From: Paractinoplanes tereljensis
GTDB taxonomy: Bacteria; Actinomycetota; Actinomycetes; Mycobacteriales; Micromonosporaceae
DNA: 64,000 bases
NCBI RefSeq assembly: GCF_016862435.1
Contig: NZ_BOMY01000010.1
Location: 38,371 to 102,370, forward strand
Direction of reading: 5' to 3'
Shown: in pieces, positions 41,501 through 49,490 of the stretch
How the letters are laid out: each line of letters begins with the position of its first letter
Position numbering within the stretch: the stretch's first letter is position 1
Program-made: the position numbers and the translations under genes
Notes under the pieces: generated by a model
Seen by the model: only the letters and a program-made list of their open reading frames with translations
What the model was told of the DNA's origin: nothing
Database searches by the model: none

Positions 41501-42958
41501 GTGGCCGAACGAAGTTCCTTCGTCGTTGTCGCCAACCGTCTGCCCGTCGATGAGGTCACCGGCCCCGACGGCGAGAAGCAATGGCGCACCAGTCCCGGTG
41601 GGCTGGTCACCGCGCTGCATCCGGTGCTCACCGAGCACGGCGGCACCTGGATCGGCTGGGCCGGCGGCAACGGCGAGGCGCCCGAGCCGTTCGAGCTGGA
41701 GGGCATCAACATCCACCCGGTGCCGCTGAGCGCCGAGGAGCTGGAGCGCTACTACGAGGGCCAGTCCAACGCGACGATCTGGCCGCTCTACCACGACGCC
41801 GTCGAGACCCCGGTCTACAAGCGCCGCTGGCGCGAGGCGTACCGCCTGGTCAACCAGCGGTTCGCCGAGGCCGCGGCCGAGGTCGCCGAGGACGGCGCCA
41901 CCGTCTGGGTGCAGGACTACCAGCTTCAGCTGGTGCCGGCCATGCTCCGCGAGCTGCGCCCCGACCTGAAGATCGGCTTCTTCCTGCACATCCCGTTCCC
42001 GCCGATCGAGCTGTTCATGCAGATGCCGTTCCGGGCCGAGGTGCTGCGCGGCCTGCTCGGTGCCGACCTGGTCGGCTTCCAGCAGCGGCTGGCGGCGCAG
42101 AACTTCGTCCGGCTGGCCCGGCACCTGCTCGGCCTGCGCTACGAGGGCCAGTCGATCCAGGTCGACGGCCGCAAGGTGAAGGCCGGCGCGTTCCCGATCA
42201 GCATCGACACCCGCGACATGGAACGGATGGCGGCCGACCCGGCCGTGCAGGCCCGGGCCAAGCAGATCCGCGCCGAGCTGGGCGACCCGGAGACGGTGAT
42301 CCTCGGCGTCGACCGGCTCGACTACACCAAGGGCATCGAGCTGCGCCTCAAGGCGTTCCGCGAGCTGCTCGCCGACGGCAAGCTCAAGGTCGGCGACGCG
42401 GTGATGGTGCAGGTGGCCACGCCCAGCCGGGAGCGGGTCGAGCACTACCAGACGCTGCGGGTCAAGGTGGAGCGCGAGGTCGGCCGGATCAACGGCGAGT
42501 TCGCCCGGGTCGGCGTGCCCGCCGTCCACTATCTGCACCAGTCCTACTCGCGGCAGGAACTGGCCGCGATGTACGTGGCGGCCGACGTCATGATGGTGAC
42601 CCCGCTGCGCGACGGCATGAACCTGGTCGCCAAGGAATACGTCGCGTGCCGCGGCGACACCGGCGGGGCGCTGGTGCTCAGCGAGTTCGCCGGGGCGGCC
42701 ACCGAGCTGCGGCAGGCGTTCCTGTGCAACCCGCACGACCCGGACGGCGTCAAGGACGCGCTGCTGCGGGCAGTCGCCGCCGAGCCGGCCGAGCTCAAGC
42801 GGCGGATCCGGGTCATGCAGCGGCACCTGCGGCAGCACGACGTGGCCGAGTGGGCCCGCACCTTCCTCAACGAGCTGGCCGCCGCGGCCGATCTGGACGT
42901 ACAGGCGGCGGCCCTCGAGGGCCAGGTCCCGGACGAGAAAGCGTCAGTCGAGAGCTGA
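41501..42958 (+). CDS. otsA: Trehalose-6-phosphate synthase
   Basis: The 485-residue GT20 enzyme starts [20 protein letters not shown] and has [40 protein letters not shown] and the UDP-glucose site [16 protein letters not shown]. The motif [17 protein letters not shown] and [14 protein letters not shown] lie near the end. It condenses a nucleotide-activated glucose with glucose-6-phosphate to make trehalose-6-phosphate, in osmoprotection and cell-envelope supply. GGAGG lies 10 nt before GTG at 41501. The phosphatase OtsB is not adjacent in this window. The 3-prime end overlaps cobA by 15 nt on the opposite strand. Confidence 0.96.
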   Translation: MAERSSFVVVANRLPVDEVTGPDGEKQWRTSPGGLVTALHPVLTEHGGTWIGWAGGNGEAPEPFELEGINIHPVPLSAEELERYYEGQSNATIWPLYHDAVETPVYKRRWREAYRLVNQRFAEAAAEVAEDGATVWVQDYQLQLVPAMLRELRPDLKIGFFLHIPFPPIELFMQMPFRAEVLRGLLGADLVGFQQRLAAQNFVRLARHLLGLRYEGQSIQVDGRKVKAGAFPISIDTRDMERMAADPAVQARAKQIRAELGDPETVILGVDRLDYTKGIELRLKAFRELLADGKLKVGDAVMVQVATPSRERVEHYQTLRVKVEREVGRINGEFARVGVPAVHYLHQSYSRQELAAMYVAADVMMVTPLRDGMNLVAKEYVACRGDTGGALVLSEFAGAATELRQAFLCNPHDPDGVKDALLRAVAAEPAELKRRIRVMQRHLRQHDVAEWARTFLNELAAAADLDVQAAALEGQVPDEKASVES

Positions 42959-44131
42959 CACCACGTCGCCGATGACGACCGTGGCCGGTGGGCGCAGGCC
43001 CGCCGCCGCGGCGTCGTCGGCCACCGCGCCCAGGGTGCTGCGCAGCGAGCGCTGATCGGGCGTCGAGCCCTCCTGCACCACGGCCACCGGGGTGCCGGCC
43101 GGCCGGCCCTCGGCGATCAGCCGCGCCGCGATCTTCGGCAGGTTCTTCAGGCCCATCATCACCACGATGGTGCCGCGCAGCCGGCCCAGCGCCGGCCAGT
43201 CGACGAGCGACTGCGGGCTGTCCGGCGGCACATGCCCGGAGACCACCGTGAACTCGTGCGCGACGCCGCGGTGGGTCACCGGGATGCCGGCCAGCGCCGG
43301 CGCCGCGATCGAGCTGGTCACGCCCGGCACGACCAGGACCGGAACACCGGCGGCGGCGCAGGCGATGGCTTCCTCGCCACCGCGGCCGAAGACGTACGGG
43401 TCGCCGCCCTTCAGGCGCACCACGAACTTCCCCTCGAGCGCGCGTTCGACCAGGATCCGGTTGATCTCCTCCTGCGCCGCCGAGGGGCCGTAGGGGATCT
43501 TCGCGGCGTCGACCAGCTCGACGTCCGGCCGCAGCTCGCCCAGGAGCAGCCCGGGGATCAGCCGGTCGGCGACCACGACGTCGGCCGCCGCGAGCAGCCG
43601 CCGGCCCTTCACGGTGATCAACTCAGGGTCGCCGGGCCCGGCGCCGACCAGGGCAACCCCCTTGTACTCGGCCGAGGCCGGCGGGTCACTCTCCAAGGCA
43701 TGAGCAACCAGATCCCGTACGGCCATCGCGCGCCGCCGGTCGCCCCCGTCGGTGACCGCCACGGTGACCTGGCCGTGCCGGGTGACGGCCGGAGTCCAGG
43801 CGGTAGCGGCGTCGCGGTCGTCCGCCCGTACGCAAAAGATCCGACGTTCTTCCGCGGCCGCGCTGACCTCGGCCGCCGCCGTGGGGTCGTCGATCGCCAC
43901 GTGCACCAGCCAGGCGCCGGCGACGTCGGCCGGCTCGAACCGGCGCTCGTGCCACACGATCCGCCCGGCGTCCACGTGCCCGCGCAGGAACGGGGTCAGC
44001 TCGGGCGCCACCAGCTCCACCCGGGCACCCGCCGCGAGCAGCGCCGGCACCCGCCGGGTGGCCACCGCGCCGCCGCCGACGACGAGAACTCGCCGGTCGG
44101 TCAGCCGCAGCGCCAACGGATAAAGACTCAT
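42944..44131 (-). CDS. cobA: Uroporphyrinogen-III C-methyltransferase with precorrin-2 dehydrogenase-like domain
   Basis: The 395-residue fusion begins with an NAD-binding SirC/precorrin-2 dehydrogenase-like domain ([20 protein letters not shown] and a region ending near residue 140). The SUMT domain follows: [66 protein letters not shown] and [18 protein letters not shown] motifs. It makes precorrin-2 and may oxidise it to sirohydrochlorin, feeding B12 or siroheme. ATG at 44131 overlaps the cobT stop (ATGA), and it is the last gene of a cobC-like-cobT-cobA operon. Confidence 0.93.
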   Translation of the reverse strand: MSLYPLALRLTDRRVLVVGGGAVATRRVPALLAAGARVELVAPELTPFLRGHVDAGRIVWHERRFEPADVAGAWLVHVAIDDPTAAAEVSAAAEERRIFCVRADDRDAATAWTPAVTRHGQVTVAVTDGGDRRRAMAVRDLVAHALESDPPASAEYKGVALVGAGPGDPELITVKGRRLLAAADVVVADRLIPGLLLGELRPDVELVDAAKIPYGPSAAQEEINRILVERALEGKFVVRLKGGDPYVFGRGGEEAIACAAAGVPVLVVPGVTSSIAAPALAGIPVTHRGVAHEFTVVSGHVPPDSPQSLVDWPALGRLRGTIVVMMGLKNLPKIAARLIAEGRPAGTPVAVVQEGSTPDQRSLRSTLGAVADDAAAAGLRPPATVVIGDVVSALD

Positions 44132-45189
44132 TTCTCCGACACTCCCGCCGAGTCGAACGTGGCGACCTCGTGCAGCACCCGCACCGCGGCCGCGACCACC
44201 GGCAGCGCGAGGACCGCGCCGCTGCCCTCGCCCAGGCGCATGCCCAGGTCGAGCAGCGGTTCGAGGCCGAGGTGGGACAGCGCCACGGCGGCGCCCGGCT
44301 CGACCGAGAGGTGGCCGGCGACCATGGCGGCGACGGCGTCCGGCGCGAACGCGGCGGCGGCCAGCGCGCCCGAGGCCGCGATCACGCCGTCGATGATCAC
44401 CGGGACCCGGTGGGCGGCCGCGGCCAGGATGAAACCGGCGAGGGCGGCGTGCTCGAGGCCGCCGACCGAGGCCAGTACGCCGAGCGGGTCGTCCGGGTCG
44501 GGCGCGTGCCGGTCGAGAGCGGCCCGGACGACAGTGATCTTGTGAGCGTGGGTGGCGTCGTCGATGCCGGTGCCGCGCCCGGTGGCCTCCTCGGCGGTGC
44601 ACCCGGTGAACGCGGCGATCAGGGCCGCGGCCGGCGTGGTGTTGGCGATCCCCATGTCGCCGGTGAGCAGGCAGGCCGCTCCCCCGGCGAGCAGCTGCTC
44701 GGCGACCCGGATGCCGGTCTCGACGGCGGCCCGGGCCTCGTCCCGGGTCAACGCCGGCTCGACGGTCATGTCCCGGGTGCCGCGCCGGACGTTGGCCTCG
44801 ATCAGGCCGTCGCCGGCCGGCGGCGGGGTAGCCACGCCCACGTCGACCACGGTCACCTCGGCGCCGGCCTGGCGGGCGAACGCGTTCACCACCGCCCCGC
44901 CGGCCAGGAAGTTGGCCACCATCTGCGCGGTGACCTCCTGCGGCCAGGGCGAGACGCCCTGCGCGTGCACGCCGTGATCGCCGGCGAAGACCGCGACGGC
45001 GGCCGGGGCCGGCAGCGGCGGCGGGCAGGTGCCGGCCACCCCGGCCAGGCGCACCGACAGCTCCTCCAGGGCGCCGAGCGAACCGGCCGGTTTGGTGAGC
45101 CGGCCCTGCAACTCGCGGGCGGCGGCCATGGCCGGCTGGTCGGCGGGCCGGACGGCCGCCACGGTCGACTCCAGAGACACGTGGGTCAC
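44128..45189 (-). CDS. cobT: Nicotinate-nucleotide--dimethylbenzimidazole phosphoribosyltransferase
   Basis: The 353-residue CobT/CobU contains LTKPAGSLGALEELSVRLAG, FAGDHGVHAQGVSPWPQEVT and GGAVVNAFARQAGAEVTVVD. The middle has GDMGIANTTPAAALIAAFTG and GRGTGIDDATHAHK, and the end has GHLSVEPGAAVALSHLGLEP with the general-base Glu expected near here. It makes alpha-ribazole phosphate, the lower ligand of cobalamin. GTG at 45189 overlaps the previous stop and follows a GAGGAG site; its stop overlaps cobA. Confidence 0.95.
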   Translation of the reverse strand: MTHVSLESTVAAVRPADQPAMAAARELQGRLTKPAGSLGALEELSVRLAGVAGTCPPPLPAPAAVAVFAGDHGVHAQGVSPWPQEVTAQMVANFLAGGAVVNAFARQAGAEVTVVDVGVATPPPAGDGLIEANVRRGTRDMTVEPALTRDEARAAVETGIRVAEQLLAGGAACLLTGDMGIANTTPAAALIAAFTGCTAEEATGRGTGIDDATHAHKITVVRAALDRHAPDPDDPLGVLASVGGLEHAALAGFILAAAAHRVPVIIDGVIAASGALAAAAFAPDAVAAMVAGHLSVEPGAAVALSHLGLEPLLDLGMRLGEGSGAVLALPVVAAAVRVLHEVATFDSAGVSEK

Positions 45190-46238
45190 GCTCGCTCCTC
45201 GATCACGTCGGTCAGGGTCGCCACGAAGGCGTCGGTGATCGCAGTGTCGCGCACCGCGATCCGCAGCCAGTCGGGGCCCAGCCCCGGGAAAGTGTCGCCA
45301 CGGCGTACCGCGTATCCGCGTTCTCGCAGCTCAAGACGTATTTTGTCGGCACCTGGCAGGCGTACCGAAACGAACGACGCCGCCGGGGAACCGGCGACCG
45401 TGAGGTTCGGCACGTGCGCGAGGCGGCGAAGCAGATGGTTTCGTTCGGCCGCGACGCGCGCCGCGATCTCGCGTTCCGCGGCGATCGCGTTGGGTGACGC
45501 GCAGGCGGTCGCGGCCGCGAGCGCGGGCGTCGAGACGGCCCACAGCGGCTGCGCGGCGGACAGCCGCGGCAGTAGTTCGGCCGGGCCCAGGAGGTAGCCG
45601 ATCCGCAGGCCGGCCAGGCCCCAGGTCTTGGTGAGGCTGCGCAGCACGACCAGGCCGGGGAGATCCCGGCGACCGGCCAGGCTCTCCGGCTCGCCCTCGA
45701 CACCGTCACGGAAGGTGATGTCGGCGAAGGCCTCGTCGACGACCAGCACGCGTCCGGGACGGGCGAGTTTCGCGATCTCCGCGGCCGGATGCAGCACCGA
45801 TGTCGGGTTTGTCGGGTTGCCCAGAAAGATCAGGTCGGCGTCGTCCGGTATCAGCGCCGCGTCCAGCCGGAAGCCGTCCTCCGCGCGCAGCAGGACCCGA
45901 TCGACCTGGTGCCCGGCGTTGCGGAGTGCCGCCTCCGGCTCGGTGAACTGCGGATGCACGACGACCGGGTGTTTCGCGTCGCGCAGCGCCTGGGCGAGCA
46001 GCACGAAGGCCTGGGCCGCACCGGCGGTCAGCAACACCTCCGATGAATCCCGGCCGTGCCGGGCCGCCACCGCCGCCGTCGCAGCGCGGCCGTCCGGGTA
46101 GGCCCGGAGCTCGGTCAGCGAATCCGCGATCGGCCGGGACAGCCAGGCGGGCATCGGCTCGTGCCGCACGTTCACGGCCAGGTCGATCAGCCCACCACCG
46201 ACCTCCGTGTCGCCATGGTGCCCCAGCTCGTAGGTCAT
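45186..46238 (-). CDS. PLP-dependent aminotransferase-like CobC (threonine-phosphate decarboxylase-like)
   Basis: The 350-residue fold-type I PLP enzyme starts ELGHHGDTEVGGGLIDLAVN (HGD motif typical of CobC/CobD-like enzymes). It has GNPTNPTSVL, the VVDEAFADITF motif and the PLP lysine in VVLRSLTKTWGLAGLRIGYL. In this cobalamin context it most likely makes the aminopropanol linker, (R)-1-amino-2-propanol phosphate, from threonine phosphate. Histidinol-phosphate aminotransferase is the main alternative family. ATG at 46238 is preferred; its stop overlaps the cobT start. Confidence 0.85.
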   Translation of the reverse strand: MTYELGHHGDTEVGGGLIDLAVNVRHEPMPAWLSRPIADSLTELRAYPDGRAATAAVAARHGRDSSEVLLTAGAAQAFVLLAQALRDAKHPVVVHPQFTEPEAALRNAGHQVDRVLLRAEDGFRLDAALIPDDADLIFLGNPTNPTSVLHPAAEIAKLARPGRVLVVDEAFADITFRDGVEGEPESLAGRRDLPGLVVLRSLTKTWGLAGLRIGYLLGPAELLPRLSAAQPLWAVSTPALAAATACASPNAIAAEREIAARVAAERNHLLRRLAHVPNLTVAGSPAASFVSVRLPGADKIRLELRERGYAVRRGDTFPGLGPDWLRIAVRDTAITDAFVATLTDVIEERA

Positions 46239-46304
46239 GGGTCTCAGGATGCCGCACGGTTTTCCCGGTCTCACTTCGGCCGTTTCGTGAGTACATGAAC
46301 GCTT

Positions 46305-48725
46305 TTGTCATACCTTCGGAGGGTGGCTGCCGGAAAGATTGCTCCCCTCATCCGCGCCGGCCTGATCGCGGGCCTCGTGATCGCCGGTCTCGCCTACCCG
46401 CTGGCCGCCCTCGCCGGAATGGGTGTCAAGGCCGGCACCCAGGCCCTCAAGGGCATGCCCGACGAACTCATCGAGGTTCCGACGGCCCAGACCACCTACG
46501 TGTACGCCAAGGACGGCAAGACGCTCCTCACCATGTTCTACGAGGAGCACCGCCGGCCGACCCGGCTCGAGGACATGTCGCCGTACGTCACCCAGGCGAT
46601 CGTCGCGTCCGAGGACAGCCGCTTCTACGAGCACAACGGCGTCGACGCGAAGGGCGTGGCCCGGGCATTCGTCGCCAACCGGCAGGCCGGCGGGGTCGCG
46701 CAGGGCGCCTCCACGCTGACCATGCAGTACGTGCGGATGGCGCTGCGGGACGGCGCGCAGACGCCGAAGGAGGCCCTCGAGGCCACCGAGCAGACCACCG
46801 CCCGGAAGCTGCGCGAGATGCGGCTCGCGGTCGAACTCGAGAACCGGCTCTCCAAGCAGCAGATCCTGGAGCGGTACCTGAACTCGGCGTACTTCGGGCA
46901 CCGGGCGTACGGGATCTTCGCGGCCTCCCAGGTGTTCTTCTCGAAGGCCCCGAAATACCTCGACCTCAACGAGTCGGCCCTGCTCGCCGGACTGGTGAAG
47001 GCCCCGTCCGCGTACGACCCGGCGAACGGTGACCAGCAGTCGGCCATCGACCGGCGCAACTACGTGATCGACCAGATGCTCAAGATGCACACGATCACCG
47101 CGGCCCAGGCCACCGACGCCAAGGCCGCGAAGATCGAGCTCAAGCTGAGCTCGCCGCCGAACGACTGCCTGTCGATCGCCCCCAAGCACAACGACTGGGG
47201 CTTCTTCTGCGACTACTTCAAGTCCTGGTGGAAGGAGCAGCCCGCGTTCGGCACCAATCCCGAGGAACGCGAGGAGAACCTGCGCCGCGGCGGCTACCGG
47301 GTGATCACCTCGATCGACCCGGACATCCAGGCGTCGGCGATGGAGCACGTGCTGGACAAGGAGAAACTGCGCAGCCGGTACGCGCACGGCCAGGTGATCA
47401 TCGAGCCGAACACCGGCCGGATCCTGAGCATGGCGGTCAACCGGACCTACTCGCTGGCGCCGAACAAGAAGAAGAACACGAACTACCCGAACACCGTGAA
47501 CCCGCTGCTCGGCGGCGGCCGGATGGCCGGTTACCAGGCCGGGTCCACCTTCAAGATCTTTACGATGCTGGCCGCCCTGGACGCCGGGATGCCGCTGGGC
47601 ACCGACTTCTACGCCCCCGAGCGGTACGTCTCGAAATACATCACCGCGCCCGGGCCGGCGACCTGCGGGAAGTACTACTGCCCGAAGAACTCCAGCAAGG
47701 CGATGACCGGCCGGCAGACCATGTGGAGCGGGTTCGGCAAGTCGGTGAACACGTACTTCGTGCAGCTCGAGGAGAAGGTGGGCGCGGACAAGGCGGTCGA
47801 GATGGCCGAACGGCTCGGCCTGCGCTGGCGCACCGACGTGGACCGCACGCTGGCCACCCCGGAACACGCGGCCGGGTGGGGTGCCTTCACGCTCGGCGTC
47901 AGCGACGTGACCCCGATCGAGATGGCGAACGTCTTCGCCACCCTCGCCGCCGAGGGCAACTACTGCGAGCCGCTGCCGGTCACCACCATCCGCAGCCGGG
48001 ACGGCACGAACACCAAGTTCCAGGGCAAGCTGGTGGCGGCGCCGCGCTGCCACCGGGTGGTGAGCGCGGACGTCGCCCGGGCGGCGACGGACGCCGCCCG
48101 CTGCCCCACCGGGTACGGCTCGGCGAAGGGCTCCTGCGACGGCTGGGGAACATCCCCGATGGTGTACGCGACCCTGAAGCGCCCGGTCGCCGGCAAGAGC
48201 GGCACCACCGACAGCAACAAGACGGCGTGGTTCTGTGGTTTCACCCCGCAGCTGGCCGGCGCGACCTTCGTGGCCGACCCGGACGATCCGAACGACTACG
48301 TCGGCACGGGCCGCTCCACGATCTCCAAATACACCTTCGCGCAGACCCTGAAGGACGCGCTGAAGGGCCAGCCGAAGCTCAAGTTCACCCCGCCCTCCCG
48401 CAAGATCACCTGGGGCGGCAACCGCTCGTGGTCCTCCGACGACGACTCCGACTCGTCCGACTCCGGCTCGAACCGCTCACGCCGCTCGGACGATTCGGAC
48501 CGCTCGGATGATTCGGACCGTTCGGCCACCTCGAACCGCTCACGCCGCTCGGATGATTCGGACCGCTCGGCCACCTCGGACCATCCACGCCGCTCGGCCA
48601 CGTCGGACCGCCCCCGCCGCTCGGCGGAGTCGGACCGGCCGCGCCGTTCGGAGGACTCGGACCGCCCACGCCGGTCGGAGGACTCGGATCGGCCGCGCCC
48701 CTCGAACGACTCCGGCGGCGACTAG
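46305..48725 (+). CDS. Class A penicillin-binding protein (bifunctional peptidoglycan synthase)
   Basis: The 806-residue product has one N-terminal membrane anchor and a GT51 transglycosylase domain (IVASEDSRFYEHNGVD, catalytic Glu, then GASTLTMQYVR and YLNSAYFGHRAYGI). The transpeptidase domain has the SxxK motif in GYQAGSTFKIF, SxN in FGKSVNTYFV and KTG replaced by GKSGTT (KSG). After about residue 710 a 95-residue tail of SDR/DSDRPRRSED units follows. It polymerises and crosslinks peptidoglycan. The start is TTG at 46305 or GTG at 46323; GGAGG is badly placed for both. Confidence 0.93.
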   Translation: MSYLRRVAAGKIAPLIRAGLIAGLVIAGLAYPLAALAGMGVKAGTQALKGMPDELIEVPTAQTTYVYAKDGKTLLTMFYEEHRRPTRLEDMSPYVTQAIVASEDSRFYEHNGVDAKGVARAFVANRQAGGVAQGASTLTMQYVRMALRDGAQTPKEALEATEQTTARKLREMRLAVELENRLSKQQILERYLNSAYFGHRAYGIFAASQVFFSKAPKYLDLNESALLAGLVKAPSAYDPANGDQQSAIDRRNYVIDQMLKMHTITAAQATDAKAAKIELKLSSPPNDCLSIAPKHNDWGFFCDYFKSWWKEQPAFGTNPEEREENLRRGGYRVITSIDPDIQASAMEHVLDKEKLRSRYAHGQVIIEPNTGRILSMAVNRTYSLAPNKKKNTNYPNTVNPLLGGGRMAGYQAGSTFKIFTMLAALDAGMPLGTDFYAPERYVSKYITAPGPATCGKYYCPKNSSKAMTGRQTMWSGFGKSVNTYFVQLEEKVGADKAVEMAERLGLRWRTDVDRTLATPEHAAGWGAFTLGVSDVTPIEMANVFATLAAEGNYCEPLPVTTIRSRDGTNTKFQGKLVAAPRCHRVVSADVARAATDAARCPTGYGSAKGSCDGWGTSPMVYATLKRPVAGKSGTTDSNKTAWFCGFTPQLAGATFVADPDDPNDYVGTGRSTISKYTFAQTLKDALKGQPKLKFTPPSRKITWGGNRSWSSDDDSDSSDSGSNRSRRSDDSDRSDDSDRSATSNRSRRSDDSDRSATSDHPRRSATSDRPRRSAESDRPRRSEDSDRPRRSEDSDRPRPSNDSGGD
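48468..48720 (+). repeat. In-gene repeat coding DSDRPRRSED tail of the PBP
   Basis: Successive 24-30 bp units encode DSDRSD, SNRSRRSDD and SDRPRRSED at the C-terminus of the penicillin-binding protein. The units are close copies (GGACCGCCCACGCC type), so the tail length may vary between strains. Confidence 0.6.
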
Positions 48726-49348
48726 GCCGCCGGGGCCGCCCGCGCCCAGATGCGCGGCGGGCGGCGCCAGGACGGGTCGCGGCCGGCCAGGGCCAGGGTC
48801 TGATCGAGCAGGGTGGCCTCGCTGTCGGTGGGGACGACCGGGCCGAACAGGCCGGGCGTGCCCTCGGCCGGCCCCTGGGACAGGAACTCGACAAGGACCT
48901 CGAGGGTGCGCGGATCGGCGAAGTATTCCTGGCCGGTGGCCCGGGCGAGGTCCCAGCTGTGCATGACCAGCTCGTTCATCGCGACGATGCCGAGGCTCGC
49001 GGCCGGCATGGTCACCCCGCCGGCCCGGGACGTGCCGGTCCACGAGGCCGGGTCTTTCCACGCGTCGGCCAGCTCCTCCAGCAGCACTGGGAGGCGGCTG
49101 CGCCAATGCCGGGACAGGTGCTGGGCGGACGGGGCGGGCGGCGGCCCGTCGGTGCCGGGGGCGTCGGTGCGTTTGCGGGCGGCCTGGGTGAACGCGTAGG
49201 ACAGGCCCATCAGATGATCGAGCAGGGCGGCAACGGTCCAGTCGGGACAGGGGGTCACCCGGCTCAGCTCGGCGGCGCCCACGCCCAGCAGAAGAGCTCG
49301 CAGCTTACGAACCGGCGGGTCGAAGTCCAGCGGCACACGATCGGCCAC
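48722..49348 (-). CDS. DinB-like maleylpyruvate isomerase-domain protein (TIGR03086 type)
   Basis: The 208-residue protein has the motif LSRVTPCPDWTVAALLDHLM (H is the first metal ligand of the DinB-like fold). It continues with ASLGIVAMNELVMHSWDLAR (E and H are the other ligands) and LDQTLALAGRDPSWRRPP. The family binds a divalent metal, and the substrate is usually mycothiol or unknown. GTG at 49348 has an ideal AAGGAGG spacing, whereas the ATG 6 nt upstream abuts the site. The stop codon TAG is inside a CTAG that also supplies the stop of the convergent PBP gene. Confidence 0.87.
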   Translation of the reverse strand: MADRVPLDFDPPVRKLRALLLGVGAAELSRVTPCPDWTVAALLDHLMGLSYAFTQAARKRTDAPGTDGPPPAPSAQHLSRHWRSRLPVLLEELADAWKDPASWTGTSRAGGVTMPAASLGIVAMNELVMHSWDLARATGQEYFADPRTLEVLVEFLSQGPAEGTPGLFGPVVPTDSEATLLDQTLALAGRDPSWRRPPRIWARAAPAA

Positions 49349-49377
49349 GGTCATCCTCCTTCGGGTCGTGAGTGTTA

Positions 49378-49398
49378 ACCCCACGTTACGGGTGGGGT
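49378..49398 (-). terminator. Short hairpin downstream of cobB
   Basis: ACCCCAC (49378-49384) and GTGGGGT (49392-49398) form a 7-bp stem with a 7-nt loop, 93 nt beyond the cobB stop. The stem is weak and there is no U-run, so it may not terminate fully. Confidence 0.35.
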
Positions 49399-49490
49399 AC
49401 GACACTTTTCCGTCCGAGGAAGACCGTTTTCGCGGCTGGGCGAGTTTCCCCTGGCTGCCGACCCGTACGGCCGGCCCGTGCGGCCGACCG

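Noticed and set aside
46308..48053. A 581-codon minus frame opposite the penicillin-binding protein
   Set aside because: Antisense reading of the PBP catalytic domains; no independent support.
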